Assembly: GCA_944387885.1 (NCBI GenBank)
Contig: CALXGR010000001.1
Location: 62,001-126,000, forward strand
From: an uncultured Clostridia bacterium
Lineage (GTDB): Bacteria; Bacillota; Clostridia; Oscillospirales; Ruminococcaceae
Reading direction: 5' to 3'
DNA length: 64,000 nt
Shown here in pieces: positions 10,287 to 19,325 of this stretch. Below the pieces are notes generated by a model, which was not told where the DNA came from, searched no databases, and worked only from the letters and a program-made list of their open reading frames with translations. Each line of letters begins with the position of its first letter. The first letter of the stretch is position 1. The translations under genes and the position numbers were made by a program.

Positions 10287-11648
10287 TTATCCTTTCTTTT
10301 CCTGGCTGATGACCAGCACCGTTCCGGTCTGTTCATCCGGCAGAAATTCCTTTGCCGTTCCCTGGTCCCAGAGCCAGACCACCTGGTGTTCCTTCCCTGC
10401 CAGAAGCGGCCTTAACCGCTGGGCAGGAGTAAGTCCCAGTTCATTATCCCATTTTTTCAGGGATTTGGTCTGTCCCCGGAGAGGATGGCAGTAATGGTCC
10501 CCCGGCTGCCGGGTCCGCAGGACCAAGTCACATGGTATTTTAGCATAGTCTGCCAAAAAAATGTAGTCCTTTTTGTGAACAAAGACATCTTTCAGAGTTT
10601 TTTCACAATTCAATACTTCCAAACTGACGAGATATTCCCCCATCTCATAGGTGGTTTTCTCTCCCAGTTCCTGTTTTTTCAGAAAAAATGCCGACGGCGG
10701 AGTCCCCTGCGGGTCCCACACCGACAGTTTATTCTGCCGCACCTCCAAAAGATGGTGTGCGGTAAGCTGGACCGCTCCCCCGCTTTTCACGGCGTTGCAG
10801 GCCCGTTCCACCAGTTCCCTGTTCGGGTCCCGGTACTGGCTGATGATTTGACGAAGGACTTCCTTTAATATAGGTAGGTCTGCTTTCTTTAATACCTCCG
10901 CCCGGTATCCGCCGGGAATTTTGGCCTGATTCAGAAGAATTTCAGCCTTTTCCCGGAAATACTGGTCCAGTTCCCTCATCTGTCCGGCCAGAGCGGCCAG
11001 GGCCTGCTGGGCCTGTGGATTGACCGTTTCCAGCCCGGGAATCACCTGACGTCGGACCCGGTTCCGGGCATATCGGTCAGTATGGTTGGATTCGTCCGTG
11101 ACCCACTCTCTGCCCATGGCCCGGCAGTATTCCTCGGTCTGGGCACGGGTGACGCCCAACAGTGGCCGGACCACTCCCCGGCTCTTTACCGGGATTCCTG
11201 CCAATCCATGAAGTCCCGTTCCCCTGGCCATTCTAAGAAGAATGGTCTCAGCCTGGTCGCTGAGGGTGTGGGCGGTTGCCACCACCCTTCCGGGGCCGAT
11301 GAGCCGGCCATAAACTTCATACCGGGCATTTCTGGCCCATTCCTCACTGGCCGACTGTTTCCAGTCTGCCCTCTCCTCCCGGAGTTTTACCAGATGGAAA
11401 GGCAGTCCCAGCTCCTTGCAGATTTGGGCCACATATTCCCCTTCCCGGGCGGAAGAGGGACGGAAGCCATGGTCAATATGTACTGCTTCCAGGGCAATGC
11501 CCAGAGCGTCCTTGTTATGATTCAGAAAAAGCAGCAGCGCCAGAGAATCCGCTCCTCCGGAGCAGGCTGCGGTCACTCGTGTTCCCGGGGGAATCAGTTT
11601 ACGGCAATTCTCCAGGGCCTGCTGCCAGACGTCCAAATTAGCCTTCAT
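10287..11648 (-). CDS. tilS: tRNA(Ile)-lysidine synthase
   Basis: Modifies the wobble cytidine of the CAU-anticodon tRNA-Ile to lysidine, using ATP and lysine, so that it reads AUA codons. It has 453 residues. The N-terminal PP-loop carries SGGADS (30-35), followed by the TilS-type HIDHGFR and ATAHTLSDQAET stretches, then the linker and C-terminal domains. The start ATG at 11648 lies inside the last codons of dnaB (11-bp overlap), which points to translational coupling. A longer frame would overlap dnaB by over 100 bp. Confidence 0.93.
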   Translation of the reverse strand: MKANLDVWQQALENCRKLIPPGTRVTAACSGGADSLALLLFLNHNKDALGIALEAVHIDHGFRPSSAREGEYVAQICKELGLPFHLVKLREERADWKQSASEEWARNARYEVYGRLIGPGRVVATAHTLSDQAETILLRMARGTGLHGLAGIPVKSRGVVRPLLGVTRAQTEEYCRAMGREWVTDESNHTDRYARNRVRRQVIPGLETVNPQAQQALAALAGQMRELDQYFREKAEILLNQAKIPGGYRAEVLKKADLPILKEVLRQIISQYRDPNRELVERACNAVKSGGAVQLTAHHLLEVRQNKLSVWDPQGTPPSAFFLKKQELGEKTTYEMGEYLVSLEVLNCEKTLKDVFVHKKDYIFLADYAKIPCDLVLRTRQPGDHYCHPLRGQTKSLKKWDNELGLTPAQRLRPLLAGKEHQVVWLWDQGTAKEFLPDEQTGTVLVISQEKKG

Positions 11649-13038
11649 GGGTAAAGTCCACGTTGGTGAACCGGGTATGGGAGCCATCCCAGCCGATCTT
11701 GACGGTGCGGACCTCGCCGTGACGGTTTTTCGCCACGATACATTCCGCAATGTTCTGGTTTACAGGGCCGGAGTCCTCGCTCTTGCTGCCGGTACTTTCA
11801 TAGTAGGCTTCCCGGTAAAGAAAGAGAACGATGTCGGCGTCCTGTTCGATAGAACCGGAGTCACGCAGGTCACTGAGCTGGGGGCGTTTATTTCCCCCGC
11901 TGTTCTTTTCCACTGCACGGGACAGCTGGGAAAGCGCCAGCACCGGAGCGTTGAACTCCTTGGCAATGATTTTCAGGTTCCGGGTGATTTCACTGACTTC
12001 CTGAACCCGGTTATCAATGTTCCGGCCGCTGCTCATAAGCTGGAGGTAGTCCACCACAATAAGTCCCAGCCGGTTGGGGCTCAGCTTCTGGTTGAGAATC
12101 CGGAGCTTGGCCCGCATCTCGCCAATGGAGATACCGGAGGTATCGTTCAAATAAAGGGGTGCAGCAGAAAGTTTCTCGGTGACAAAGGCCAGGTCTTCCC
12201 AGTCGGAATCCTCCAGCTGGCCGGTACGGAAGGCTTTGCTTTCCACTCCGGCTTCACTGGACAGAATACGGTTGGTCAGCTGGTCCCGGGTCATTTCCAG
12301 GCTGAAGACCACGGTGGGAATGTTCCGGTCCTTGGCCACGTTGGTGGCAATGTTCAGGGCAAAAGAGGTTTTGCCCATACCGGGACGGGCGGCCAGAATA
12401 ATCAGGTCGCTTCGGCCCAGTCCCCCGGCCAGAGCGTCGTCCAGATAGGTGAACCCGGTGGGGATTCCCTTATACTGACCATCGGTATCATTGGCCAGGT
12501 TGTGGAGCTGGAGAATGCTCTCCCGCAGGGAATCGTGGAGAACCACCACGTCGTTTCCCTGGTCCTCATTGTGGATGGCGTACAGGTTCTGCTCTGCATG
12601 CTCCAGCAGGGTTTTACTATCCGCCTCGGCGCTGTTTTCCAGGGTCTGGCGGGCGGCGGAGATAAGCTGCCGAAGCCGGGCTTTCTCCGCCACGATCTCT
12701 GCGTAGGATTTGGCGTTGCTTACGGAGGGGACCGTAGCCACCAGATTTTCAATATAAAGGAATGCCTCGTCCTGGCCTGAAAACTCCTTGCTCTGGGACA
12801 AGGCCTCCACCAGGGTCACCGCATCCACCCCGGTGCCGTCGGCACTGAGGCGCTGGATTTCTTCAAAAACCGCCTGGTTCTTTTCAGAATAGAAATACTC
12901 CGGACGGAGCAGCTGAGATACTACTGAAAGCTGCTCCTGGTCGGCGATGGCCGCTCCCAGCACTGCCTGTTCGGCAATCATGCTGTAGGGCATTTCCACT
13001 CCCAGGCTTTCCAGCTGGATGGAATGTTCCTTCTTCAA
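11638..13038 (-). CDS. dnaB: Replicative DNA helicase DnaB
   Basis: Hexameric 5'-3' helicase that unwinds the replication fork. It has 466 residues: an N-terminal helical collar (~15-115), a linker, then a RecA-like ATPase domain with Walker A ARPGMGKT (217-224) and Walker B LGLIVVDYLQLM (~330). The start is TTG at 13038, preceded by AGGGGG at normal distance. It follows rplI by 35 bp (the usual rplI-dnaB order) and overlaps tilS. Confidence 0.95.
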   Translation of the reverse strand: MKKEHSIQLESLGVEMPYSMIAEQAVLGAAIADQEQLSVVSQLLRPEYFYSEKNQAVFEEIQRLSADGTGVDAVTLVEALSQSKEFSGQDEAFLYIENLVATVPSVSNAKSYAEIVAEKARLRQLISAARQTLENSAEADSKTLLEHAEQNLYAIHNEDQGNDVVVLHDSLRESILQLHNLANDTDGQYKGIPTGFTYLDDALAGGLGRSDLIILAARPGMGKTSFALNIATNVAKDRNIPTVVFSLEMTRDQLTNRILSSEAGVESKAFRTGQLEDSDWEDLAFVTEKLSAAPLYLNDTSGISIGEMRAKLRILNQKLSPNRLGLIVVDYLQLMSSGRNIDNRVQEVSEITRNLKIIAKEFNAPVLALSQLSRAVEKNSGGNKRPQLSDLRDSGSIEQDADIVLFLYREAYYESTGSKSEDSGPVNQNIAECIVAKNRHGEVRTVKIGWDGSHTRFTNVDFTHEG

Positions 13039-13073
13039 AAGGGTACCCCCTCTGTTTTCCTAGATATCCTGAA

Positions 13074-13520
13074 TTAGAGTTCTTCTACCTTGACTTTGAA
13101 GGGAGCCACCACACCGGGATGGAGCCGGACAGTGCATTCTGTGGTGCCGAAGTCCTTGATATCCCGGCTCAGCTCTACCTTCCGCTTGTCAATCTCGGTG
13201 CCGATTTTCCGGCTGAGAGCGGCGGCCACATCCTTGGAAGTGATCTTGCCGTACAGCTTACCGGCTGCGCCGCCCTTAGCCTTCAGTTCCACGGTCTGGT
13301 CCTTGATTTTTTCTGCCAAAGCCTGGGCAGCGGCCAGGGCCTCTGCGGCGTGGTGAGCCTTTGCATCGCTCTTGGTTTTGGCCACGTTCAGGGCGCCTGC
13401 GTCGGCGGCCACGGCCATCTTCCGGGGCAGAAGGAAGTTCCGGGCGTATCCGTCGGACACCTCGTGAATCTCATCCTTCTTGCCAATGGTCTTTACATCC
13501 TGAAGCAACAATACTTTCAT
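13074..13520 (-). CDS. rplI: 50S ribosomal protein L9
   Basis: Large-subunit protein that binds 23S rRNA near the L1 stalk. The 148 residues begin MKVLLLQDVKTIGKK, the typical N-terminal RNA-binding domain, followed by the long connecting helix rich in Lys and Ala and a C-terminal domain. The ATG at 13520 follows AGGAG. A frame ten codons longer would start before that site. It is the second gene of the rnj operon. Confidence 0.96.
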   Translation of the reverse strand: MKVLLLQDVKTIGKKDEIHEVSDGYARNFLLPRKMAVAADAGALNVAKTKSDAKAHHAAEALAAAQALAEKIKDQTVELKAKGGAAGKLYGKITSKDVAAALSRKIGTEIDKRKVELSRDIKDFGTTECTVRLHPGVVAPFKVKVEEL

Positions 13521-13546
13521 CTTAATAATCTCCTCTCTGGGAAGGG

Positions 13547-15400
13547 TCAAACTTCCATAATAATGGGCAGTATCATGGGACTGCGCTTGGTTTTCCGGTA
13601 AATATAGCTTGACAGACTCTCCCGCATGGCGGCCTTTACACTGGTCCAGTCATACCGGTTGCTCCGGGCCAGAGCATGGTCCAGGGCCTGTTCGGCGGCG
13701 ATACGGGCACCGTTCATCAGTTCCTCGTTCTCCCGCACATACACAAAGCCACGGCTTACCAGGTCGGGGCCAGCCAGCACCTGACCGGTGGTTCCGTCCA
13801 CGGTGCAGACTGCGATGACCAGGCCGTCCTCACTCAGATGACGGCGGTCACGAAGAACTACATTCCCCACATCGCCTACACCCAGGCCATCCACCATAAC
13901 GGCGCCGGCCTGGACCGGGCTGCCCAGTTTCAGGCTGTCCCGGCTGATGATGATATCCTGGCCGATTTCACCGATATGGATGTTCTTGGGAGGAATGATC
14001 CGGAGGGATGCCGCAGTGTCTGCATGGCGTTTCAGCTGCTTGTACTCTCCGTGAACCGGCAGGAAATACTGAGGCCGGGTGAGGGTGAGCATCATCTTCT
14101 GCTCCTCCTGGCAGGCGTGACCTGAAACATGGACATCGTACATATTCTCATAAATCACATCTGCGCCCAGCTGGAGCAATCCGTTGACCACCTTGGTCAC
14201 GGTCTTTTCATTGCCGGGGATGGGGGTTGCAGAGATAATGATAAAGTCTCCGGGGCCCACCTTCACGTTCCGGTGGCTGTTGGATGCCATCCGGGCCAGA
14301 GCCGAAAGGGTCTCGCCCTGGCTGCCGGTGGTGATCAGGACCACCTTCTCGGGGGGATATTTATTGATCTGGTCAATGTCGATCATGGTGCCGTCCGGCA
14401 CATGGAGATATCCCAGCTCCTGAGCCATCTCGGTATTTCCGATCATGCTCCGGCCGCTGACAGCCACCTTCCGGCCGTTTTCCACAGCCAGGTCAATGAT
14501 CTGCTGGATCCGGTAAATGTTGGAAGCAAAGGTAGCGATGATAATTCGCTTGTCCTCTGCCTGATGGAACAGGTTCCGGACACCGGAAGCCACCTTCTGT
14601 TCGGTAGCGGTATAGCCGGGGCGCTCCGAGTTGGTGGAGTCGCTGAGGAGGGCCAATACCCCCTTCTTGCCGTACTCTGCAAAAGTATCCAAGTCGGTGC
14701 AGTCATCCCGCAGAGGGGTGTAGTCGATCTTGAAGTCACCGGTCTGGATGACCACCCCTGCCGGGCTGGTGATGGCGAAGGCCACAGCATCGGGAATGGA
14801 GTGGTTTACATGGATGGGCTCTACAGAGAAACAGCCCAGCTTGAAGGAACGGCGGGGAGTAATCTCCACAAACTTGGTCTGTCCCAGCAGGTTGTGTTCC
14901 TCCAGCTTATTCTTGATAAGGCCGATGGTCAGTTTGGTGGCGTAAATAGGCAGGTTTACCCGCTTGAGCAGGTAAGGCAGGCCGCCGATATGGTCCTCGT
15001 GACCGTGGGTGATGATGATTCCCTTGATTTTCTGGACATTCTGCTCCACATAGGCAAAATCGGGAATGACCAGGTCAATACCGAACATGTCGCTGTCCGG
15101 GAAAACAATGCCGCAGTCCACGATCAGGGCATCGCCGTTACACTCGTAGTAGGTAATGTTCTTGCCCACTTCTCCCAGGCCGCCCAGGGGGATAATGTGC
15201 AGGGGCACAGCGGGAGCTGTCTCTTTCTGGCTCTGGCGGGGGGCACGGAACCCTGTCTGCCGCCGGGCATACTTCACGCCGCCCTGGCCCTGCCGGGTTC
15301 CCTGCTGCTTTGCCGCTGCAGCTTTTCCCTTTCCGCCGGACTTTTCCTTATCGCCGGGTTTGGGCGCACGGGGACGGGTAATCTTCTTTTTTTCTTCCAT
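13547..15400 (-). CDS. rnj: Ribonuclease J
   Basis: Metallo-beta-lactamase/beta-CASP ribonuclease with endo- and 5'-3' exonuclease activity, central to mRNA decay in Firmicutes. It has 617 residues. The first ~65 residues are a Lys/Gly/Arg/Gln-rich extension, probably disordered and RNA-binding. The metal site HGHEDH is at 132-137, and the beta-CASP and C-terminal domains follow. The start at 15400 is set by AGGAGG 5 bp upstream. It is the first gene of a seven-gene operon and has a ~150-nt structured leader. I cannot say whether it corresponds to RNase J1 or J2. Confidence 0.93.
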   Translation of the reverse strand: MEEKKKITRPRAPKPGDKEKSGGKGKAAAAKQQGTRQGQGGVKYARRQTGFRAPRQSQKETAPAVPLHIIPLGGLGEVGKNITYYECNGDALIVDCGIVFPDSDMFGIDLVIPDFAYVEQNVQKIKGIIITHGHEDHIGGLPYLLKRVNLPIYATKLTIGLIKNKLEEHNLLGQTKFVEITPRRSFKLGCFSVEPIHVNHSIPDAVAFAITSPAGVVIQTGDFKIDYTPLRDDCTDLDTFAEYGKKGVLALLSDSTNSERPGYTATEQKVASGVRNLFHQAEDKRIIIATFASNIYRIQQIIDLAVENGRKVAVSGRSMIGNTEMAQELGYLHVPDGTMIDIDQINKYPPEKVVLITTGSQGETLSALARMASNSHRNVKVGPGDFIIISATPIPGNEKTVTKVVNGLLQLGADVIYENMYDVHVSGHACQEEQKMMLTLTRPQYFLPVHGEYKQLKRHADTAASLRIIPPKNIHIGEIGQDIIISRDSLKLGSPVQAGAVMVDGLGVGDVGNVVLRDRRHLSEDGLVIAVCTVDGTTGQVLAGPDLVSRGFVYVRENEELMNGARIAAEQALDHALARSNRYDWTSVKAAMRESLSSYIYRKTKRSPMILPIIMEV

Positions 15401-15424
15401 AGATCCTCCTAATAATCTCAATAG

Positions 15425-15553
15425 AATGGACGCCGTCCACTTCCCGGACAGCGTATTTTAGTTACCAATGGTTTGTTTCCTGGGCTCTGTAAGGTTCGCT
15501 TGTTCGGCGCAACCGGGCCCCATAGGTATGGCTTGCCACGATACTAAATAGTC
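15425..15553 (-). ncRNA. Structured 5' leader RNA of the rnj operon (candidate cis-regulatory element)
   Basis: The ~150-nt leader between promoter and rnj can fold extensively. ATTTAGT near the transcript start pairs with ACTAAAAT ~85 nt later (one bulged A), closing a multi-branched unit. Inside it, GGTT-G-CGC pairs with GCG-AACC around loop CGAACAA, enclosed by GGGC/GCCC. A separate 9-bp hairpin (15430-15454, ACGCTGTCC/GGACGGCGT) stands before the ribosome site. No T-run follows, so it is not a plain terminator. I do not recognise the family. A 6S-like RNA was considered but not supported. Confidence 0.4.
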
Positions 15554-15559
15554 TTTGTT

Positions 15560-15589
15560 ATTATACCCCAGTATTTTATTGTTTGTCAA
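15560..15589 (-). promoter_or_regulatory. Strong promoter for the rnj-rplI-dnaB-tilS-hpt-ftsH operon
   Basis: Minus-strand consensus -35 TTGACA (15584-15589), 18-bp spacer, consensus -10 TATAAT (15560-15565). Confidence 0.85.
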
Positions 15590-15620
15590 ATAAGTATTGG
15601 CCCCACGGGAGATTCTATGC

Positions 15621-15649
15621 TTGTACAAACCCTCCCTTGGCATTATAAT
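15621..15649 (+). promoter_or_regulatory. Promoter for rnhA-mnmA
   Basis: -35 TTGTAC (15621-15626), 17-bp spacer, -10 TATAAT (15644-15649). It is divergent from the rnj promoter, with the two -35 boxes about 30 bp apart. Confidence 0.8.
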
Positions 15650-15678
15650 GGAACCAGAATAAATTTTTGTGAGGGATT

Positions 15679-16128
15679 ATGAAACGTATTGAACTTTTTA
15701 CCGACGGTGCCTGCAGCGGCAACCCCGGTCCCGGAGGCTGGGGGACCATCCTCCGCTATAAAGGAGTGGAAAAAGAGATGAGCGGCGGCGAAGCCAGCAC
15801 CACCAATAACCGGATGGAGCTGCTGGCAGTCATCAATGGGCTGGCCGCCCTGAAAGAGCCCTGCGAGGTGGACCTGTACAGTGACAGCCAGTATGTGATC
15901 AACGGCCTGGAAAAGGGCTGGGCCAAAAGCTGGCGGGCCAGAGGTTGGAAAAAAGCCGACAAGTCCCCTGCCCTCAACCCCGATTTGTGGGGGCAGCTGC
16001 TGCTTTTGGCCGAACAGCACACCATCCATTATCACTGGCTGAAAGGTCATGCGGGACACCCGGAGAACGAGCGGTGCGACGCTTTGGCCGTGGCTCAGAG
16101 CGTAAAATACGGCGGCCGCCAGAAGTAA
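15679..16128 (+). CDS. rnhA: Ribonuclease HI
   Basis: Cleaves the RNA strand of RNA-DNA hybrids, for example Okazaki primers and R-loops. It has 149 residues, the usual length. The acidic catalytic residues are in place: Asp9 in [11 protein letters not shown], the Glu in NNRMELLA (~47), the Asp in YSDSQYV (~69), and a C-terminal Asp in NERCDALA. His in [10 protein letters not shown] fits the family. The ATG at 15679 follows a GAGGG site. It is the first gene of a two-gene operon with mnmA. Confidence 0.96.
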   Translation: MKRIELFTDGACSGNPGPGGWGTILRYKGVEKEMSGGEASTTNNRMELLAVINGLAALKEPCEVDLYSDSQYVINGLEKGWAKSWRARGWKKADKSPALNPDLWGQLLLLAEQHTIHYHWLKGHAGHPENERCDALAVAQSVKYGGRQK

Positions 16129-16139
16129 GGAGAGAATTG

Positions 16140-17207
16140 ATGAGCGGAGAAATTTTGCCCGGACAGGGCTTCAACACCTACGAGGAGCAGGACAAGGTCC
16201 TGGTTGGAATGAGCGGCGGAGTGGACAGCAGCGTGGTGGTCCGAATCCTCCAGGAACAGGGGTTCCAGGTATTCGGTGCAGTTATCCGGTTCAGTCCGGA
16301 ACACGAGCCTGCCGTTCAGGCTGCCCAGGCCACCGCCCAGTCCCTGGGTGTCCCCCTTCATATCATTGATGCTCAGGCAGATTTTGAGGCCAATGTGGTG
16401 GAGCCCTTCTGCCGCAGTTACTGCAAAGGAATCACCCCCAACCCCTGCATTTTCTGCAATCCCCTGGTCAAATTCCGGCTTCTTGCAGAAAAGGCAGACC
16501 AGCTGGGCATCCGGTTCCTGGCCACCGGACATTATGCCCGGGTGGAGCTTTGCCCGGACGGTGTATGCAGAATCGCACCTCCCTTAAGTGCCGCACGGGA
16601 CCAGACCTATATGCTCTATCGCCTGCCCCGGGAGATCCTGGACCGGCTTATCCTTCCCCTGGGTGAGTTTGAGAAGGAGGATGTGCGGCAGATTGCCCGG
16701 GATCTGGAGCTTTCCTGTGCGGATGCCCCCGACAGCATGGAAATCTGCTTTATCCCCGACGGGGATTATGTAGGATATATCCGTGCCCGGGGTGGTCAGC
16801 CCAAGGAGGGGCATTTCATCTCCCCGGAAGGCGCCGACCTGGGCCCCCATCAGGGCGTATGGCATTACACCATTGGTCAGCGGAAAGGACTGGGCCTTGC
16901 TCTGGGTCAGCCGGTTTTTGTGCGGGAAATCAAGGAGAATGGTGACATTCAGCTGGCCTGGGCCGGGCAGGAATATTTTGCCGGCCTGACCCTGGAAGAA
17001 ATGGCCACCCCCGACGGAGCGCCTCTTGCCCCCGGAGAATACACCGTGAAAATCCGCAGCGCCGCCAAACCGGTCCCCTGTCTTTACGAGGGTGACGGAA
17101 AAGTGACTTTCCCCCAGCCGGTGCGGGCCCCTGCCCCGGGGCAGAGCGCAGTCTTTTACAAAGACGGCTATGTCATGGGCGGCGGAGTTATCTCTCAAAT
17201 TTTCTAA
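16140..17207 (+). CDS. mnmA: tRNA-specific 2-thiouridylase
   Basis: Adds sulfur to U34 of tRNA-Lys, tRNA-Glu and tRNA-Gln using ATP and a persulfide sulfur donor. It has 355 residues. The PP-loop SGGVDS is at 25-30. The first catalytic Cys is at ~104 in TPNPCIFC and the partner Cys at ~204 in SMEICFIP, both present. The start at 16140 follows TAAGGAGAG, which overlaps the rnhA stop, so the two genes are likely coupled. A longer frame would run back into rnhA and is rejected. Confidence 0.94.
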   Translation: MSGEILPGQGFNTYEEQDKVLVGMSGGVDSSVVVRILQEQGFQVFGAVIRFSPEHEPAVQAAQATAQSLGVPLHIIDAQADFEANVVEPFCRSYCKGITPNPCIFCNPLVKFRLLAEKADQLGIRFLATGHYARVELCPDGVCRIAPPLSAARDQTYMLYRLPREILDRLILPLGEFEKEDVRQIARDLELSCADAPDSMEICFIPDGDYVGYIRARGGQPKEGHFISPEGADLGPHQGVWHYTIGQRKGLGLALGQPVFVREIKENGDIQLAWAGQEYFAGLTLEEMATPDGAPLAPGEYTVKIRSAAKPVPCLYEGDGKVTFPQPVRAPAPGQSAVFYKDGYVMGGGVISQIF

Positions 17208-17218
17208 ACATCTACAAA

Positions 17219-17256
17219 GAAGCCCCCGGGTCCCAAGACCCGAGGGCTTCTTTTTT
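17219..17256 (+). terminator. Terminator after mnmA
   Basis: Stem GAAGCCC...GGGTC/GACCC...GGGCTTC followed by TTTTTT. It lies between mnmA and the convergent gene ending at 17255. Confidence 0.9.
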
Positions 17257-17638
17257 ACTTGTTTTTGTTCTTTTTCTTTTCTTCTCTGGCCTGCCGCTTC
17301 CGCTTTTCCTTCTCGGTCTCCACGTGCCGCCAGGGCCACCAGGTTCCCTCATGCTCTTTCATCCAGCGGCTGAAGGGATAAAAGGCGTATCCCAAGCCAA
17401 TGCAGTAAAGGGCAATATACCAGAACAAGGAAAGATCAAAAAGGGTGTCCGCCACCCCAATGGTCATTATGGTCAGTCCTGCAAAAATGAGGAACCTGGC
17501 GTTCTGCATAACATAGGCCTTCCAGTTTTCGGGCTGGATGTCATTCCGCCCCTGTTCTCCCCAGGCGTAGGGATTTTTTGTGACAGAATAGCCGTAGCAC
17601 AGCAGGATAAGTCCCACCACTACCTGAAACTGGAACAT
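17255..17638 (-). CDS. Small multi-pass membrane protein, unknown function
   Basis: I do not recognise a named family. The 127 residues contain about three hydrophobic helices (~1-18, ~47-65, ~70-90), a WGEQGRND loop between the first two, a Trp-rich motif GTWWPWRH after the last, and a very basic Lys/Arg/Glu tail of ~25 residues expected in the cytoplasm. It starts 28 bp after lysA on the same strand, behind AGGAGG, and is probably co-transcribed with it. Confidence 0.7.
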   Translation of the reverse strand: MFQFQVVVGLILLCYGYSVTKNPYAWGEQGRNDIQPENWKAYVMQNARFLIFAGLTIMTIGVADTLFDLSLFWYIALYCIGLGYAFYPFSRWMKEHEGTWWPWRHVETEKEKRKRQAREEKKKNKNK

Positions 17639-17666
17639 TGGACGGTCCTCCTTTAAGCGGAACGAA

Positions 17667-18932
17667 TCACTTCAGTTTATCCCAGAAGGGGCTGAAATCA
17701 AAGGTAGCAAAGTAATCGGCAGGAGTCTCAGCCCGGCGAATCAGCTTGTGGCTGCCATCCTCACAGAGGAGCACCTCAGCACTGCGGAGTTTGCCGTTAT
17801 AGTTATACCCCATGCTGAAACCGTGGGCGCCGGTATCGTGGATATAGATCACATCGCCGATATCAATTTTGGGCAGCACCCGGTTTACGGCGAACTTGTC
17901 GTTGTTCTCGCACAGGCCGCCGGTGACATCATACACATGGTCACACATCTCGTTCTCCTTGCCCAGAACGGTGATGTGATGGTAAGCGCCATACATGGCA
18001 GGACGCATCAGGTTGGCGGCGCAGGCATCCAGACCCACATACTCCTTGTAGATGTGCTTCTGATGAATGCAGGTAGCCACCAGTGCCCCGTGGGGAGCCA
18101 GCATGTAACGGCCCAGCTCGGTGAAGATAGCCACATCCCCCATACCGGCAGGAGTCAGGATGGCTTCAAACTGCTTGCGGACACCTTCGCCAATGGCCAT
18201 GATGTCGTTGGCGGGCTGGTCGGGACGGTAGTCCACGCCGATACCACCGGACAGGTTGATAAACTTGATATGGGCGCCGGTCTTCTCATGGAGCCGCACA
18301 GCCAGACGGAACAGAATGCCGGCCAATTCCGGATAGTAGCCGTTGGTGACGGTATTGGAAGCCAGGAAAGCGTGGATGCCAAACTCCTTGGCGCCGTCTG
18401 CCATCAGCTTTTTGTAGGCTTCCACCATCTGGTCCTCGGTCATGCCGTACTTGCTGTCCCCGGGGTTATCCATGATCTGGTTGCCCATGCTGAACAGTCC
18501 GCCAGGGTTGAACCGGCAGCAGATGGTCTCGGGCACACCGCATACCTTCTCGATAAAAGGAACATGGGTCACATCGTCCAGGTTGATGTAAGCGCCCAAC
18601 TGATATGCCTTCTGCATATCTTCCACAGGAGTTACATTGGAGCTGAACATAATGTCGCTGCCGGTAATGCCGCAGGCTTCGCAGAGCAGCAGCTCGGTAT
18701 AGCTGGAGCAGTCCATGCCGCAGCCTTCCTCATGAAGGATCTGCATCAGGTAGGGGTTGGGAGTGGCCTTAACGGCAAAGTACTCCTTGAATCCCTTGTT
18801 CCAGCTGAAAGCCTTATTCACTGCCCGGGCTTTTTCCCGGATGGCTTTCTCATCATAAATATGAAAAGGTGTAGGGATATCCTGCATGATCTCCCGGGCT
18901 TGCTCCAGTGTCAAAAACGGTTTCTTTTCCAT
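17667..18932 (-). CDS. lysA: Diaminopimelate decarboxylase (PLP fold type III)
   Basis: Last step of lysine synthesis: meso-diaminopimelate to L-lysine and CO2. It has 421 residues. The PLP lysine is K55 in EYFAVKATPNP. The glycine loop LSGGIGVDY binds phosphate, and the C-terminal barrel has GGLCENND and DTGAHGFSMGYNYNG, close to the usual DAGAYGFSMSSNYN. Substitution around the latter motif leaves some room for a related amino-acid or polyamine decarboxylase. It has its own promoter (18970-18998). Confidence 0.87.
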   Translation of the reverse strand: MEKKPFLTLEQAREIMQDIPTPFHIYDEKAIREKARAVNKAFSWNKGFKEYFAVKATPNPYLMQILHEEGCGMDCSSYTELLLCEACGITGSDIMFSSNVTPVEDMQKAYQLGAYINLDDVTHVPFIEKVCGVPETICCRFNPGGLFSMGNQIMDNPGDSKYGMTEDQMVEAYKKLMADGAKEFGIHAFLASNTVTNGYYPELAGILFRLAVRLHEKTGAHIKFINLSGGIGVDYRPDQPANDIMAIGEGVRKQFEAILTPAGMGDVAIFTELGRYMLAPHGALVATCIHQKHIYKEYVGLDACAANLMRPAMYGAYHHITVLGKENEMCDHVYDVTGGLCENNDKFAVNRVLPKIDIGDVIYIHDTGAHGFSMGYNYNGKLRSAEVLLCEDGSHKLIRRAETPADYFATFDFSPFWDKLK

Positions 18933-18969
18933 GGTTCTTCCCCTCTTATGGAATTAAAATAACTCATTT

Positions 18970-18998
18970 ATTATAAAGCATTTTTCCTTGCCACACAA
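18970..18998 (-). promoter_or_regulatory. Promoter for lysA
   Basis: Minus-strand -35 TTGTGT (18993-18998), 17-bp spacer, -10 TATAAT (18970-18975). Confidence 0.65.
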
Positions 18999-19070
18999 GT
19001 GGATAGTTCAATATTTTTTTTCACAACTGATTTTATTTACATATTTAAAAGGAGAAGTTTCAGGCAAAAG

Positions 19071-19106
19071 AAAAACCCCTGAAGCCAAAAAGCTTCAAGG
19101 GTTTTT
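19071..19106 (-). terminator. Terminator after tRNA-Thr
   Basis: Stem AACCC-TTGAAGC/GCTTCAG-GGGTT with a T-rich run on the minus strand, directly after the tRNA CCA end. Confidence 0.88.
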
Positions 19107-19108
19107 GT

Positions 19109-19184
19109 TGGAGCTGTCTATGCGATTCGAACGCACGACCTCATCCTTACCAAGGATGTGCTCTACCTACTGAGCTAAGACAGC
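19109..19184 (-). tRNA. tRNA-Thr (anticodon GGT)
   Basis: 76 nt including encoded CCA. The acceptor stem GCTGTCT/AGACAGC, D arm, anticodon stem ATCCT/AGGAT with loop TTGGTAA, and T arm with GTTCGAATC all pair. It is transcribed after tRNA-Asp, 2 bp away. Confidence 0.97.
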
Positions 19185-19186
19185 AT

Positions 19187-19263
19187 TGGCGACCCGAATC
19201 AGGCTCGAACTGACGACCTCTAGCGTGACAGGCTAGCGTTCTAACCAACTGAACTACCGGGCC
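19187..19263 (-). tRNA. tRNA-Asp (anticodon GTC)
   Basis: 77 nt including encoded CCA. Acceptor GGCCCGG with TCGGGTC (one G-T pair), anticodon stem CTAGC/GCTAG with loop CTGTCAC. It is the first gene of a two-tRNA transcript. Confidence 0.97.
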
Positions 19264-19296
19264 ACTTTTCAGCGCCGCATCTCTGCAACGTCATTG

Positions 19297-19325
19297 ATTA
19301 TATCGCATGGTTTTGAAAAAGTCAA
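19297..19325 (-). promoter_or_regulatory. Promoter for tRNA-Asp/tRNA-Thr
   Basis: Minus-strand -35 TTGACT (19320-19325), 17-bp spacer, -10 TATAAT (19297-19302). Confidence 0.85.

Noticed and set aside
15425-15553. 6S RNA as identity of the rnj leader
   Set aside because: It is shorter than 6S RNA, I could not find the large central bubble between two long helices, and no terminator follows.
15458-15643. 61-codon minus-strand frame in the rnj leader
   Set aside because: It spans the promoter itself and has no ribosome site. The region is better explained as promoter plus structured leader.
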